Shown one piece after another: positions 1 to 7,680 of a DNA stretch of 64,000 nucleotides. The position numbers and the translations under genes are program-made. A model generated the notes under the pieces. That model searched no databases and was not told the DNA's origin. It saw nothing but the letters and a program-made list of their open reading frames with translations. The stretch covers positions 1-64,000 of the forward strand of contig JADZGE010000021.1 in NCBI GenBank assembly GCA_020854035.1. Direction: 5' to 3'. Positions within the stretch are counted from its first letter, which is position 1. Each line of letters starts with the position of its first letter. The stretch is from Burkholderiales bacterium. Its GTDB lineage: Bacteria > Pseudomonadota > Gammaproteobacteria > Burkholderiales > SG8-41.

Positions 1-108
1 AATCCCGGCAGGCTGCCCGAAGCGGGGTTCGCAATTCAAGTCGTTAACACCCCGAAAAGTCATAAAAACCCGTGCTCGCGCTAGAGTTACGATCGATCGG
101 CCTCAAAT

Positions 109-315
109 GTGTCGGACACTACTGACTGCGGATACCGTCTCGACTTGTTGGTTGCCAATGCGGTCGTTGTTGAAATCAAAGCTGTCGGATCCATCGAGCC
201 GATCCATGAGGCCCAGCTCTTGACCTACCTCAAACTCGGCGGCTGGAAAGTGGGGCTGCTGATCAACTTCAATGTCCCTGTCCTGAAGGATGGCATCCGC
301 CGGAGGATTCTGTGA
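109..315 (+). pseudogene. 3' remnant of a GxxExxY-type PD-(D/E)XK family gene
   Basis: The reading frame from a GTG at 109 encodes 68 residues that look like the C-terminal half of the GxxExxY protein family. Visible parts are a YRLDLLV strand, VVVEIKA (the D...ExK nuclease-like core) and a C-terminal LLINFN motif. Full-length members are about 125-140 residues and start with the GxxExxY motif, which is absent here, so the gene is a 5'-truncated remnant. It ends just before an intergenic repeat arm (318-345) of the kind often found beside this family. The function of GxxExxY proteins is not established. A short functional protein cannot be excluded. Confidence 0.6.
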
Positions 316-317
316 AT

Positions 318-345
318 CCTCTGTGCCCTCTGTGTCTCTGTGGTG
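318..345. repeat. Single arm of a dispersed 'CTCTGTGTCTCTGTGGTG' intergenic repeat
   Basis: The stretch is built from the recurring words CCTCTGTG, CCCTCTGTG and TCTCTGTGGTG. The same arm, with C for T at several places, recurs at 32339-32367, where it faces an inverted partner arm at 32282-32309. Here only the right arm is present. The left arm would be expected upstream of the GxxExxY gene and has been lost with that gene's 5' end. Confidence 0.6.
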
Positions 346-357
346 AAAGGATCTGAA

Positions 358-3114
358 ATGGAGCCTTGGTACAAGGTAGCCACGCCGCGCAAGGAAGTCC
401 GCGAAGGACGCTCGTTCAACCCGGACGAGTTCGCCATCGCACTGGAGCAGGTCGTAGCCGGAACGGCGCCGGAAGACTACAGCAAGCCGGACCAGTTCTT
501 CGCTCGCACCTGCTTTACGCGGGCGCTCAAGGAGCACGCCGGCATGGTGCTCCGCCGGCTCTCTGGCCGCACCGACAACACCGCACCGGTGCTGACCCTC
601 ATCACCCAGTTCGGCGGCGGTAAGACGCACACGCTGACCACGCTCTACCACCTCGCGAAGAATGGCGAGACGGTGGCCGGCCACAACGGCGTCGCCGATC
701 TCGTGCGCGAGGCGGGTATCCCGTCCGTGCCATTGGCGAAGGTGGCCGTTTTCGTGGGCAACGCCTGGGATCCGCAGGCGGGGCGCGAGACACCGTGGAT
801 CGACGTCGCGCGCCAGCTCGCGGGCGACAAGGGGGTCGAGGCGCTCGGTTCAGCAGCGAGGACTACGCCGCCGGGCACCGATTCCATCGCGCGCGTCTTC
901 CAGGCCGCGGGCGCGCCGGTGCTGCTGCTCTTCGACGAGGTGCTGAATTACCTGAACCGGCATCGCGGCGGCGCCGACGCCTTCCACGCCTTCATCCAAA
1001 ACCTGACCGTCGCCACCACCGGCACGACGCACGGTGCGTGCGTGATCTCCCTGCCGCGCAGCCAGGTCGAGATGACCGACTGGGACCAGGAGTGGCAGGA
1101 CAGGATCGCCAAGCTGGTGCGCCGCGTCGCCAAGGACCTGATCGCCAATGACGAAGCCGAGATCAGCGAGGTCGTGCGGCGCCGCCTCTTCCAGGACCTG
1201 GGCAGCGAGAAGATCCGGCGCAACGTCGCCAGGGGGTTCGGCGACTGGTGCTTCGAGCGCCGCGCCCAGCTTCCGCCCGAATGGACGGCAGTGGACTCGG
1301 CCGCAACCGAGGCCAAGGCGCGCGAGTTCCTGCAGCGCCGCTTCGAGGCATGCTACCCGTTCCATCCCGCGACGCTCTCGGTGTTCCAGCGAAAATGGCA
1401 GTCGCTGCCTCAATACCAGCAGACACGCGGGACCTTGGCGATGCTCGCGCAGTGGATCTCGCTCGCGGCGCAGGACGCCTACCGCAAGGCGCGCACGGAG
1501 CCATTGATCACCCTTGGTTCGGCACTGCTCGCCGAACCGGGATTCCGCGGCATCGTGCTGGGTCAGCTCGGTGAGTCCCGGCTCGTCGCGGCGATCGATA
1601 CCGACATCGCCAGCGAACAGTCGCACAGCAGGGCCCTCGACGCCGATACCAAGGGGCCGCTGCGGGACATCCACCGGCGAGTCGGCACGGCGATCCTCTT
1701 CGAGTCGTCCGGCGGGCAGACCGACAAGGTCGCACACCTCCCGGAGCTGCGGTTTGCTCTGGGCGAACCCGAGCTGGACACCACTTCCATCGACAACGCG
1801 GCGCTCGCGCTGGAGGACCGGTCGTATTTCGTGCGGAAGGTCGGCTCCGACGGTTTCCGCATCGGTTATCAACCGACCATGAAGAAGGTCGTGAGCGACC
1901 GGCGCGCGTCGCTCGATGAACAAACCGAGGTCAAGCCTGCGATGCGAAAACTCGTGGAGGACGAGTTCCGACGCGGCGCGAGCGTCCCGGTCATCGCTTT
2001 TCCAAATGACGGGACGGAGATTCCTGACACGCCGCGGCTCACCCTTGTTGTTGCAGAGCCCGAATCGGAGTGGACTGCCAGCGGGACGCTCCGGGCACAG
2101 ATTGCGGATTGGACCCGGAACCGGGGAAAGTCGCCGAGACTGTACCCTGGCGCGCTCGTCTGGTGTCTCAAGAAGCCTGGGCGGGATCTTCGGGATAAGG
2201 TCGAAATGTCGCTCGCGTGGAAACGCGTGGCGCGCGAGGTGGCGGACGGCACGCTCGGCGGGGAATTCGACCGAAACGACCGCGCCGACCTTCAGGCGAA
2301 GGTCCGGGACGCCGAAGAATCGGCGAAGGACGAAGTGTGGGGAGACTTCCGCTTCGCTGTCGTTGCGGACGCTCAGGAGTCTGACGGTCTGAAGGTCATT
2401 GACCTCGGTGCCGGACATTCTTCCAGTGGCGAGACGCTGTGCGGGCGCGTGCTCACGGCGCTCAAGTCCGAGGCGCTGCTGAACGAATCGGTTGGATCCG
2501 GCTACATCGAGCGCAACTGGCCGCCAGCGCTGAAGGCCGAGGGTGCGTGGCCACTGGCAAGCCTGAGGCAAAGCTTCCTCAATGGATCGCTCACGAGGCT
2601 CGTGGACCCTGATGCAATCCTGAAGGCGAAGATCGTCGAGTTCGTGAATCGAGGCGATTTCGGGCTGGCGTCAGGCAAGAAGCCGGACGGCAGCTTTGAT
2701 CGGGTGTGGTTCCAGGAATCCGTCGCCGCTGACGAGGTCGCCTTCGAGGCGGGAGTGTTCCTGCTGAGAAAATCCACTGCCGAAGCGCTCAAGGCGGGCT
2801 TACCTCCTGTCCCGACGCCGGGCCCGGACCCTGCGCCGGTACCGGCGCCGACGCCGCCCGCCAGCCCAGGGCCCGAGCCCGCGCCGACCCCGTCGCAGGC
2901 GACCCGTACGTTGCGCCTCAGCGGTAATGTGCCCCCCGAGGTGTGGAATAGGCTCGGCACCAAGATTCTTCCCAAACTTCGATCAGGTTCCGACCTGAAG
3001 ATCGGCCTGGATTTTGAAGTGACCGTGAGGGCCGAGAATGCTGGTGGGCTAGCGACGGAGCTTCGACAGATATTGCAGGAACTCGGCCTGGCCCAAAGCG
3101 TGCACGTTGATTAG
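358..3114 (+). CDS. DUF499-family AAA+ ATPase (defence-island type)
   Basis: The 918-residue protein belongs to the DUF499 ATP-binding family. It has a Walker A FGGGKTHT at about residues 85-92 and a Walker B LLLFDE with the acidic pair at 193-194. A Pro-rich linker lies at about 816-848, followed by a small C-terminal domain. I chose ATG 358 because GAAAGG lies 8 bases upstream; an in-frame GTG at 340 would add six residues. As I recall the family, DUF499 proteins often travel with a DUF1156 DNA methylase and helicase or PLD-type genes in putative phage-defence islands. None of these is present here, so this copy looks orphaned. Neighbours are a nuclease remnant, an IS fragment and TA genes. 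The family call is good; the biological role is inferred. Confidence 0.75.
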   Translation: MEPWYKVATPRKEVREGRSFNPDEFAIALEQVVAGTAPEDYSKPDQFFARTCFTRALKEHAGMVLRRLSGRTDNTAPVLTLITQFGGGKTHTLTTLYHLAKNGETVAGHNGVADLVREAGIPSVPLAKVAVFVGNAWDPQAGRETPWIDVARQLAGDKGVEALGSAARTTPPGTDSIARVFQAAGAPVLLLFDEVLNYLNRHRGGADAFHAFIQNLTVATTGTTHGACVISLPRSQVEMTDWDQEWQDRIAKLVRRVAKDLIANDEAEISEVVRRRLFQDLGSEKIRRNVARGFGDWCFERRAQLPPEWTAVDSAATEAKAREFLQRRFEACYPFHPATLSVFQRKWQSLPQYQQTRGTLAMLAQWISLAAQDAYRKARTEPLITLGSALLAEPGFRGIVLGQLGESRLVAAIDTDIASEQSHSRALDADTKGPLRDIHRRVGTAILFESSGGQTDKVAHLPELRFALGEPELDTTSIDNAALALEDRSYFVRKVGSDGFRIGYQPTMKKVVSDRRASLDEQTEVKPAMRKLVEDEFRRGASVPVIAFPNDGTEIPDTPRLTLVVAEPESEWTASGTLRAQIADWTRNRGKSPRLYPGALVWCLKKPGRDLRDKVEMSLAWKRVAREVADGTLGGEFDRNDRADLQAKVRDAEESAKDEVWGDFRFAVVADAQESDGLKVIDLGAGHSSSGETLCGRVLTALKSEALLNESVGSGYIERNWPPALKAEGAWPLASLRQSFLNGSLTRLVDPDAILKAKIVEFVNRGDFGLASGKKPDGSFDRVWFQESVAADEVAFEAGVFLLRKSTAEALKAGLPPVPTPGPDPAPVPAPTPPASPGPEPAPTPSQATRTLRLSGNVPPEVWNRLGTKILPKLRSGSDLKIGLDFEVTVRAENAGGLATELRQILQELGLAQSVHVD

Positions 3115-3529
3115 CGTTAGGAGATGTCGTGCTCGACCACCCTGAGTTATTCAGCAAGCAGGCGTTGGCACTGGCACACAAGCGCGTGGGCCGGGGATAT
3201 AGCCGCAGACATCATCGTCTCGAACCTGGACGTTTTCCTTGCGGCAACGGTCTTAATGATCGTGCGCGGGATCACTCCGTATCCGTTGTTGGTGGCCGGC
3301 AGGTCGCACAATCGACTCCGTCGGTGCTACTTGCCGACTTCGCGCTGCTTTCAAAGCAATTTACCGAAGCACTGTGTTTATTGGCAATGAGGCCGACATT
3401 CTCAGCGGCCTCCGAAACAGAACGGTGGATCGTCGAATGCAAGTGCCGCGGCGCAGGCCAGCCCCCAGGGCGCAGGGAGCACCCAACGAACGCGACCCAC
3501 TATTGATCTTTCGCTAAATGGCTGACATC
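3115..3529. other. Region without a convincing gene, between the DUF499 gene and the IS630 remnant
   Basis: Two overlapping plus-strand frames each show protein-like stretches. One begins LDHPELFSKQALALAHKRVG from 3129. The other holds ADIIVSNLDVFLAATVLMI and continues from about 3200. Neither is complete and together they look like one frameshifted gene that followed the DUF499 gene and decayed or was cut by the transposon. I do not recognise the family. Confidence 0.4.
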
Positions 3530-4072
3530 TCAAAAGCTCAGTTCGGCTTGTTGCCAGAAGGCTGGGATCAGTTTCGGTCTGCGTTGCATGGATTTGAGTC
3601 GGCGTCGCGCGAAGTCGCTGACTTCGGCGAGATTTGTCGGACACAGGTTGGCGATCTCGTGCTTTTTCAGATAAGCCCAGATCGCTTCGACCGGATTGAG
3701 TTCCGGTGCATAGGGCGGCAAGAATGCGATGGCGATGCGCCCATTTTGGTTTTCCACCCAGTTTCTGACCAAACGGCTTTTGTGCGCACCGACGCCGTCC
3801 CAGAGGATCAGCAGACTCTTGCCGATGTTCTTGAGCAACGCGCCGAGGAATTCGATGATCCACCGGCTGTTGATTGCGCCCTCGACGAAGCGGAAGTAAA
3901 AGCGCCACCAGCTCAAGCCCGCGATGGCCGACATCTGCTTCCAGGTGAAGCTCTGCTGGATGATCGGCGTGTGTCCTTTCAGCGCCCAGGTGCGGGTGAC
4001 CGGGCACTTCTCCGACAGACCGGATTCGTCTATGAAGACGATGGTTCGCCCTTCGCGCCGGGACTTTTTTTT
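3530..4072 (-). mobile_element. IS630-family element remnant (transposase C-terminal part)
   Basis: The segment codes on the minus strand for the DDE_3 catalytic domain of an IS630-type transposase. It shows TIVFIDESGLS (first Asp), SLLILWDGVGAH (second Asp) and LPPYAPELNPVEAIW (final Glu). The usual N-terminal helix-turn-helix half of about 150 residues is missing and no terminal inverted repeats were recognised, so the element is a partial copy. Its upstream edge joins a DUF433 gene at about 4072/4073. Confidence 0.8.
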
Positions 4073-4216
4073 AGGATAGAGCCGCAGGATGTCCTCGCGC
4101 GACTTCCCGGCGGCGAGCAGCCCGACCAGAGTTCCCACCGTCACGCGCAATCCCCGGATGCACGGTCGCCCGCCCATGACCGCGCGATCGAACGTGATGC
4201 GTTCCAGCTTCTTCAT
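3530..4216 (-). CDS. Chimeric ORF: DUF433 antitoxin N-terminus fused in frame to IS630 transposase DDE domain
   Basis: From ATG 4216 (GGAG about 7 bases upstream) the protein has 228 residues. Residues 1-48 match the start of DUF433 proteins, small DNA-binding antitoxin-like proteins: ITFDRAVMGGRPCIRGLRVT and a following GLLAAGKSREDILRLYP. The frame then runs directly into KKKSRREGRTIVFIDESGLS of an IS630 transposase and keeps all three acidic catalytic residues. Most likely an IS insertion or deletion created the fusion and destroyed the antitoxin. A domesticated product carrying a DUF433 DNA-binding arm cannot be ruled out. Both halves are recognised with confidence; function is unknown. 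Confidence 0.7.
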   Translation of the reverse strand: MKKLERITFDRAVMGGRPCIRGLRVTVGTLVGLLAAGKSREDILRLYPKKKSRREGRTIVFIDESGLSEKCPVTRTWALKGHTPIIQQSFTWKQMSAIAGLSWWRFYFRFVEGAINSRWIIEFLGALLKNIGKSLLILWDGVGAHKSRLVRNWVENQNGRIAIAFLPPYAPELNPVEAIWAYLKKHEIANLCPTNLAEVSDFARRRLKSMQRRPKLIPAFWQQAELSF

Positions 4217-4293
4217 CGGCATACTCCGGCAGCTTCTGCCGTTAGTCACGCTGCAGTACAATCAATGCATGATCCGCAACACAGAGTCGAGCC

Positions 4294-4566
4294 ATGGCCG
4301 TAGTCATCAAAATTCCGGACCCTCTCGCCAAGAGGCTCACGAGCGTCGCGATTCAGACGCGCCGGTCGCCTGACGCAATCGCCCGTACAGCATTGGCTGA
4401 GCACCTCGCTTACCTGGAATGGCGGGCCAAGGCGATCGACGAGGGCTTTGCCTCCGGAACCCGCGAGGGCTGGCTCAGTACCGAGGTAGTCATGCGGAAT
4501 TTCACCGAGCACAAGGCCGCCTTTGCCAGGACACCGAGTCGAGCCCATGGGCGCAGTGATAATTGA
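4294..4566 (+). CDS. Ribbon-helix-helix antitoxin-like protein
   Basis: This 90-residue protein begins MAVVIKIPDPLAKRLTSVA and continues with a helix pair (RRSPDAIARTALAEHLAYLE). That is the pattern of CopG/RHH antitoxins, which bind their own operator and neutralise a toxin. It is divergent from the DUF433-IS630 ORF. Its 3' end overlaps the next small gene by 20 bases, which suggests translational coupling. No toxin of the RelE, ParE or PIN type follows directly, so the module may be incomplete. The C-terminal 20 residues are low in complexity and may be post-decay sequence. Confidence 0.5.
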   Translation: MAVVIKIPDPLAKRLTSVAIQTRRSPDAIARTALAEHLAYLEWRAKAIDEGFASGTREGWLSTEVVMRNFTEHKAAFARTPSRAHGRSDN

Positions 4567-4786
4567 GCACGTGAAGGTAGGCGATCTGCCGGAGGCGTGG
4601 CGCGAGCGGCTGGCAAAGCCCTCCGACGCGCGCGTGACCGTGTGCATCGAGGAGGAAACCGACGCCCGGGACACGCCAGTGACGCAGGAAACCGCCGACG
4701 ACCCACTCTTCGGCATGTGGCGCGACCGCGAAGACATGGCCGACATCGAAGGCTACGCGCGCAAGCTCCGCGCTCCGCGCTTCTGA
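4547..4786 (+). CDS. Small acidic antitoxin-like protein
   Basis: The 79-residue protein starts at ATG 4547, inside the end of the previous gene. It reads MGAVIIEHVKVGDLPEAWRE, then an acidic middle, then DPLFGMWRDREDMADIEGYA and a basic end KLRAPRF. Short proteins with this type of C-terminal 'DPLFGMW...YVRxLRxPRF' tail commonly precede PIN-domain toxins, but none follows here. The sequence around its start (GAGTCGAGCCCATGGGCGCA) closely resembles that around the preceding gene's start (GAGTCGAGCCATGGCCGTA), which suggests a local duplication. Antitoxin function is inferred. Confidence 0.45.
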   Translation: MGAVIIEHVKVGDLPEAWRERLAKPSDARVTVCIEEETDARDTPVTQETADDPLFGMWRDREDMADIEGYARKLRAPRF

Positions 4787-4831
4787 TCGGCCGCGATGGT
4801 CCTCATAGCTGAGTTCAGCCGGTAATCGCCA

Positions 4832-5212
4832 ATGGGACTGGTATACGCAGATCTGAAACTCAGGAACCTGATGTCTGGTCAGGGAGTCGAGGTGCGCGCG
4901 CTGGTGGACATCGGCGCGACCTTCATGTGCGTAACCGAGGAGATCGCGCATCAGTTGGGCTTCGACACGACCGAGGTAAGCCAGCAGCTCGTCCGCACTG
5001 CCGACGGCCTTCAAATCAGAGTCCCCAAGATCGCCCCGGTGGAGATTTCTTTCGGGAACCGCACCTACGTTACCGAGGCTGTCGTGCTGGGCGACCAACC
5101 GCTCATGGGCATGCTGCCGATGGAGGCCATGGACTTGGTGGAGGACCCCCGCACCCAGCGGTTGGCGGTCAATCCCGATCACCCCAACTATCCGGTGGCT
5201 TCCGCAAAATAG
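4832..5212 (+). CDS. Clan AA (retropepsin-like) aspartic protease homologue
   Basis: The 126-residue single-domain protein starts MGLVYADLKLRN and carries the clan AA signature region LVDIGATF at residues 25-31. It then has FDTTEVSQQLVRTADG and a second hydrophobic block VVLGDQPLMGMLPMEAMDLV. Such small bacterial retropepsin-like proteins act as homodimers with one Asp from each chain. The usual D-T/S-G-A triad is D26-I27-G28-A29 here, so the Ser/Thr that supports the catalytic Asp is replaced by Ile. The gene follows TA-type genes, a common location for this family. Proteolytic activity is uncertain. Confidence 0.65.
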   Translation: MGLVYADLKLRNLMSGQGVEVRALVDIGATFMCVTEEIAHQLGFDTTEVSQQLVRTADGLQIRVPKIAPVEISFGNRTYVTEAVVLGDQPLMGMLPMEAMDLVEDPRTQRLAVNPDHPNYPVASAK

Positions 5213-5218
5213 ACGGAG

Positions 5219-5635
5219 TCAGGACCGCGCATCCTGCGCGACTTGGACTTCCGATACGGCGATCCGCGTCCGTTCGAACCAGGCCTCGAAGCACACGGTC
5301 CAGTCCCGCAGCGGCACGAACGCGGCCTGATCCTCGGCGTCATCCCCGTCGTACACGACCCAGCCGCCGATCGCCTCCGATAGCCGCCGAAACTCGTCCT
5401 TTTCCTCCGGGTAGAGGCACGGGAGCACGCAACCGTCCGGTGAAACAAGCAGGTCCTCGACCAGGCGGCGGTCCGTCAAGTCCTGCCAGACCATGAATTC
5501 CAGGTCCTCCAGCCAGCCTGCGGCCATGTTGTCCTGTGAGTACTCGCCCAGCCGGCGGGCGAGATGGCGCGCCCGGTCGGCAAAAGCCTGCCTATCCGGC
5601 CCGCTCATCGAAGCTTCGGCGAGGGACAGATTCAT
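5219..5635 (-). CDS. Hypothetical acidic protein
   Basis: The 138-residue protein is taken from ATG 5635 (MNLSLAEASMSGPDRQAFA); an internal ATG at 5608 is an alternative. It is acidic, with an N-terminal helical part (FADRARHLARRLGEYSQDN) and a C-terminal part rich in aromatic residues (DWTVCFEAWFERTRIAVSEV). No known domain is recognised. It is convergent with the protease homologue and its stop lies 6 bases from that gene's end. It diverges from the DUF2281-MazF pair. Confidence 0.45.
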   Translation of the reverse strand: MNLSLAEASMSGPDRQAFADRARHLARRLGEYSQDNMAAGWLEDLEFMVWQDLTDRRLVEDLLVSPDGCVLPCLYPEEKDEFRRLSEAIGGWVVYDGDDAEDQAAFVPLRDWTVCFEAWFERTRIAVSEVQVAQDARS

Positions 5636-5757
5636 AAACAGCAGTTCAGCGTGCGGTCGCTTTCCGGCACCAGTGCGCACCCGAATTGGCCTTGGAAGCG
5701 CTTTTTTCCGCTCAGGCGTAGAATCTCCAAGGTCCGCCTCAGCATGCAAGCGATACC

Positions 5758-5961
5758 ATGAATACACGCGATCCGCATGGCCTCATCGAGAAGCTGAAGA
5801 CACTCCCGCCCGAGCGCGTGTCGGAGGTCGAGGATTTCGTCGACTTCCTGCGCACGCGCCACGGGGAGCGCGCGCTCGTACGTGCCGCCACCCGTGCAGC
5901 CGAGCCTGCGTTCGCCAAAGTGTGGGACAACGAAGACGATGCCGGCTACGACAAGCTATAG
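5758..5961 (+). CDS. DUF2281-type antitoxin
   Basis: The 67-residue protein has the helical start HGLIEKLKTLPPERVSEVED and a following FVDFLRTR, typical of DUF2281 antitoxins. The C-terminal tail is flexible and acidic (AKVWDNEDDAGYDKL), as expected for the toxin-wrapping part. It overlaps the MazF-family toxin start by 23 bases, so the two are almost certainly co-translated and form one TA module. Confidence 0.75.
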   Translation: MNTRDPHGLIEKLKTLPPERVSEVEDFVDFLRTRHGERALVRAATRAAEPAFAKVWDNEDDAGYDKL

Positions 5962-6286
5962 CTTCGGCGAGATCGTTTTAGTCCCCTTCCCTTTCACCGA
6001 CCAGACCGGCATCAAGAAACGCCCCGCCGTGATCGTCAGCAGCGCCGCCTACAATGCGGCGCGACGCGACGTTGTAATCATGGCCGTCACCAGTCATGCC
6101 CGGCCGGTCGGCGCGATCGGCGAGGTTCAGGTCAAGGACTGGAAGGGCGCCGGCCTCATCAAGCCCTCCGTCATCAAGGCCGTTATCACCACAATCGAGG
6201 CCTCGCTCGTCCTCCGCCGCCTCGGGCAGCTCAACAAACAAGACCAGCAAGCGCTCAGGAAGGCCATAACGCAGATCGTGTGCTAG
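5939..6286 (+). CDS. MazF/PemK-family mRNA interferase toxin
   Basis: The 115-residue protein starts at ATG 5939, inside the DUF2281 gene. It shows the MazF fold signatures FGEIVLVPFPFTDQTGIKKR and PAVIVSSAAYNAARRDVVIM, followed by the GLIKPSVIKAVITTIE strand that positions the conserved region. Family members cleave single-stranded mRNA and are held inactive by the cognate antitoxin. Length and motifs are normal, so the module appears intact. Confidence 0.88.
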   Translation: MPATTSYSFGEIVLVPFPFTDQTGIKKRPAVIVSSAAYNAARRDVVIMAVTSHARPVGAIGEVQVKDWKGAGLIKPSVIKAVITTIEASLVLRRLGQLNKQDQQALRKAITQIVC

Positions 6287-6308
6287 AACGAAGTCTGTCG
6301 AAGCGATC

Positions 6309-6566
6309 ATGAAGGCTTGGCCGGTTCAGGACGCAAAAGCCCGTTTCAGTGAACTGCTTGAAGCCTGTATCACCGATGGGCCGCAGTTGGTGACCAGGCG
6401 CGGGGTAGAAACCGCGGTACTGGTGCCCGTCGCGGAGTGGCGGCGACTGAGCGCCACAGCCCGCCCCTCCCTCAAGCAACTGCTGCTGTCCGATGCCGGC
6501 CGAACCGAATCATTGACGCCACCGCGGGCAGTCGCCCGCAGGCGCAGGAACGGCCATTCAGGATAG
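6309..6566 (+). CDS. Phd/YefM-type antitoxin without a visible toxin
   Basis: The 85-residue protein starts MKAWPVQDAKARFSELLEAC and continues with VTRRGVETAVLVPVAEWRRL, the classic Phd/YefM DNA-binding N-terminus. The tail (SLKQLLLSDAGRTESLT) resembles the toxin-binding tail of VapB-like members. A PIN or RelE toxin would be expected immediately downstream, but 6567-6849 has none, so this is an orphan or decayed module. It lies 22 bases after the MazF gene and may be transcribed with it. Confidence 0.75.
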   Translation: MKAWPVQDAKARFSELLEACITDGPQLVTRRGVETAVLVPVAEWRRLSATARPSLKQLLLSDAGRTESLTPPRAVARRRRNGHSG

Positions 6567-6849
6567 CGAAACGACCTCGGTCCAGTGCCCGGACTTGCCC
6601 GGCGAGGCGAGCCAACAGGAAGAGCCGGCCACGTTTGTGGTCCGCTTTTCTTTCAGACGTAGCTGGGAAACCGCCACCACGTCAGCGTGAACACCGAGGA
6701 GCGCGACCGGAAGCGCTCTCGCGTCGGCGGTCCGGGCCGCCGCACTCGTGTCGCTCCGGGTCGTGTCGCTGGCGCTACGCTGACGGCCTGCCGGATTTCC
6801 GGGACCGCGACCCACCCCCGTTGTCCGCGGACCGCGTCGCCGGAGAAGT
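6567..6849. other. Non-coding or decayed stretch after the orphan Phd gene
   Basis: No frame shows a recognisable protein here. The position is where the partner toxin of the 6309-6566 antitoxin would be expected. It marks the boundary between the TA island and the CoA-ester operon. Confidence 0.4.
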
Positions 6850-7680
6850 TCATCGGAATAAGGGCCGGCCAGCTCCTGGCGTGATTCGACTCGACCACGC
6901 CACCGTGCGATGCCTATGGCCGCGCGCCCGCTTTCTCGAGCATATCCGCTCCATCTCGCGGTAGCGGCGCGAGCGGGCGAGGGTGAGCGGCGTGTTGCCC
7001 TGCCGGTCCGCGAGTTGCAGGTTCGCGCCGGCGGCGATCAGCGCGGCGAGCGTCTCCTGATGCCTCCTGCCCCCATCGCCCAGGACGATCGCCTCGATGA
7101 CGGCGGTCCAGTGCAGGTTGTTGACATGGTCGAGCGGCGCGCCGGCGGCGATGAGCTGCCGCACCACGCCGGCGTGGCCGAGGTGCGCGGCGGCGATGAG
7201 TGCCGTGCCGTCGTAGCGGCTCGTCACAAGGCGCGCGCTCGCGCCGAGCGAGAGCAGGAGCCGCAGCGTCTCCTCGTCGTTCGCCACTGCCGCAATGGTC
7301 AGGGCGTCGTAGCGGTCGCGCTCGAGCAACCCGAGGTCGGCGCCCGCTCGCGCGAGCACGCGTATCGCATCCTGCCGGCCGGCGAAGGTGGCGATATGCA
7401 GCGGCGAGCGCCCCCTTCCCTCGCGATCGTCCACGCGCGCCCCGGCCGCGACGAGCCGCGCGATCTCCACCGCGTCGCCGCGGTGTGCCGCGGCGTGGAG
7501 TCCACGGTAGGTCGCAACCTCCGCGCCGGTGGGCGGCACCTGCGCCGGCGCGGCCACCGGCAGCAACGCGATGCCCGCCGCGGCAACCGGCAGAAAGCGT
7601 ATCACTGCCGCGTGGATGCGGTGCATACGCCCCCGTCTACGCGCCATCAGTACACCACGCATCGACACCGTATCCCTCAT
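6850..7680 (-). CDS. Exported ankyrin-repeat protein
   Basis: The protein has up to 276 residues. A basic N-terminus is followed by a signal-peptide-like segment (IRFLPVAAAGIALLPVAAPAQ) and then about six ankyrin repeats, for example GLHAAAHRGDAVEIARLVAA, SPLHIATFAGRQDAIRVLAR and NTPLTLARSRR. Ankyrin repeats bind proteins; the signal suggests a periplasmic location. The ATG at 7680 overlaps the stop of the CitE-like gene (TGATG), so coupling is likely; in-frame ATGs at 7662, 7647 and 7626 are alternatives and 7647 would give a compact signal peptide. It is the last gene of the CoA-ester operon, an unexpected partner. Its role is unknown. Confidence 0.75.
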   Translation of the reverse strand: MRDTVSMRGVLMARRRGRMHRIHAAVIRFLPVAAAGIALLPVAAPAQVPPTGAEVATYRGLHAAAHRGDAVEIARLVAAGARVDDREGRGRSPLHIATFAGRQDAIRVLARAGADLGLLERDRYDALTIAAVANDEETLRLLLSLGASARLVTSRYDGTALIAAAHLGHAGVVRQLIAAGAPLDHVNNLHWTAVIEAIVLGDGGRRHQETLAALIAAGANLQLADRQGNTPLTLARSRRYREMERICSRKRARGHRHRTVAWSSRITPGAGRPLFR

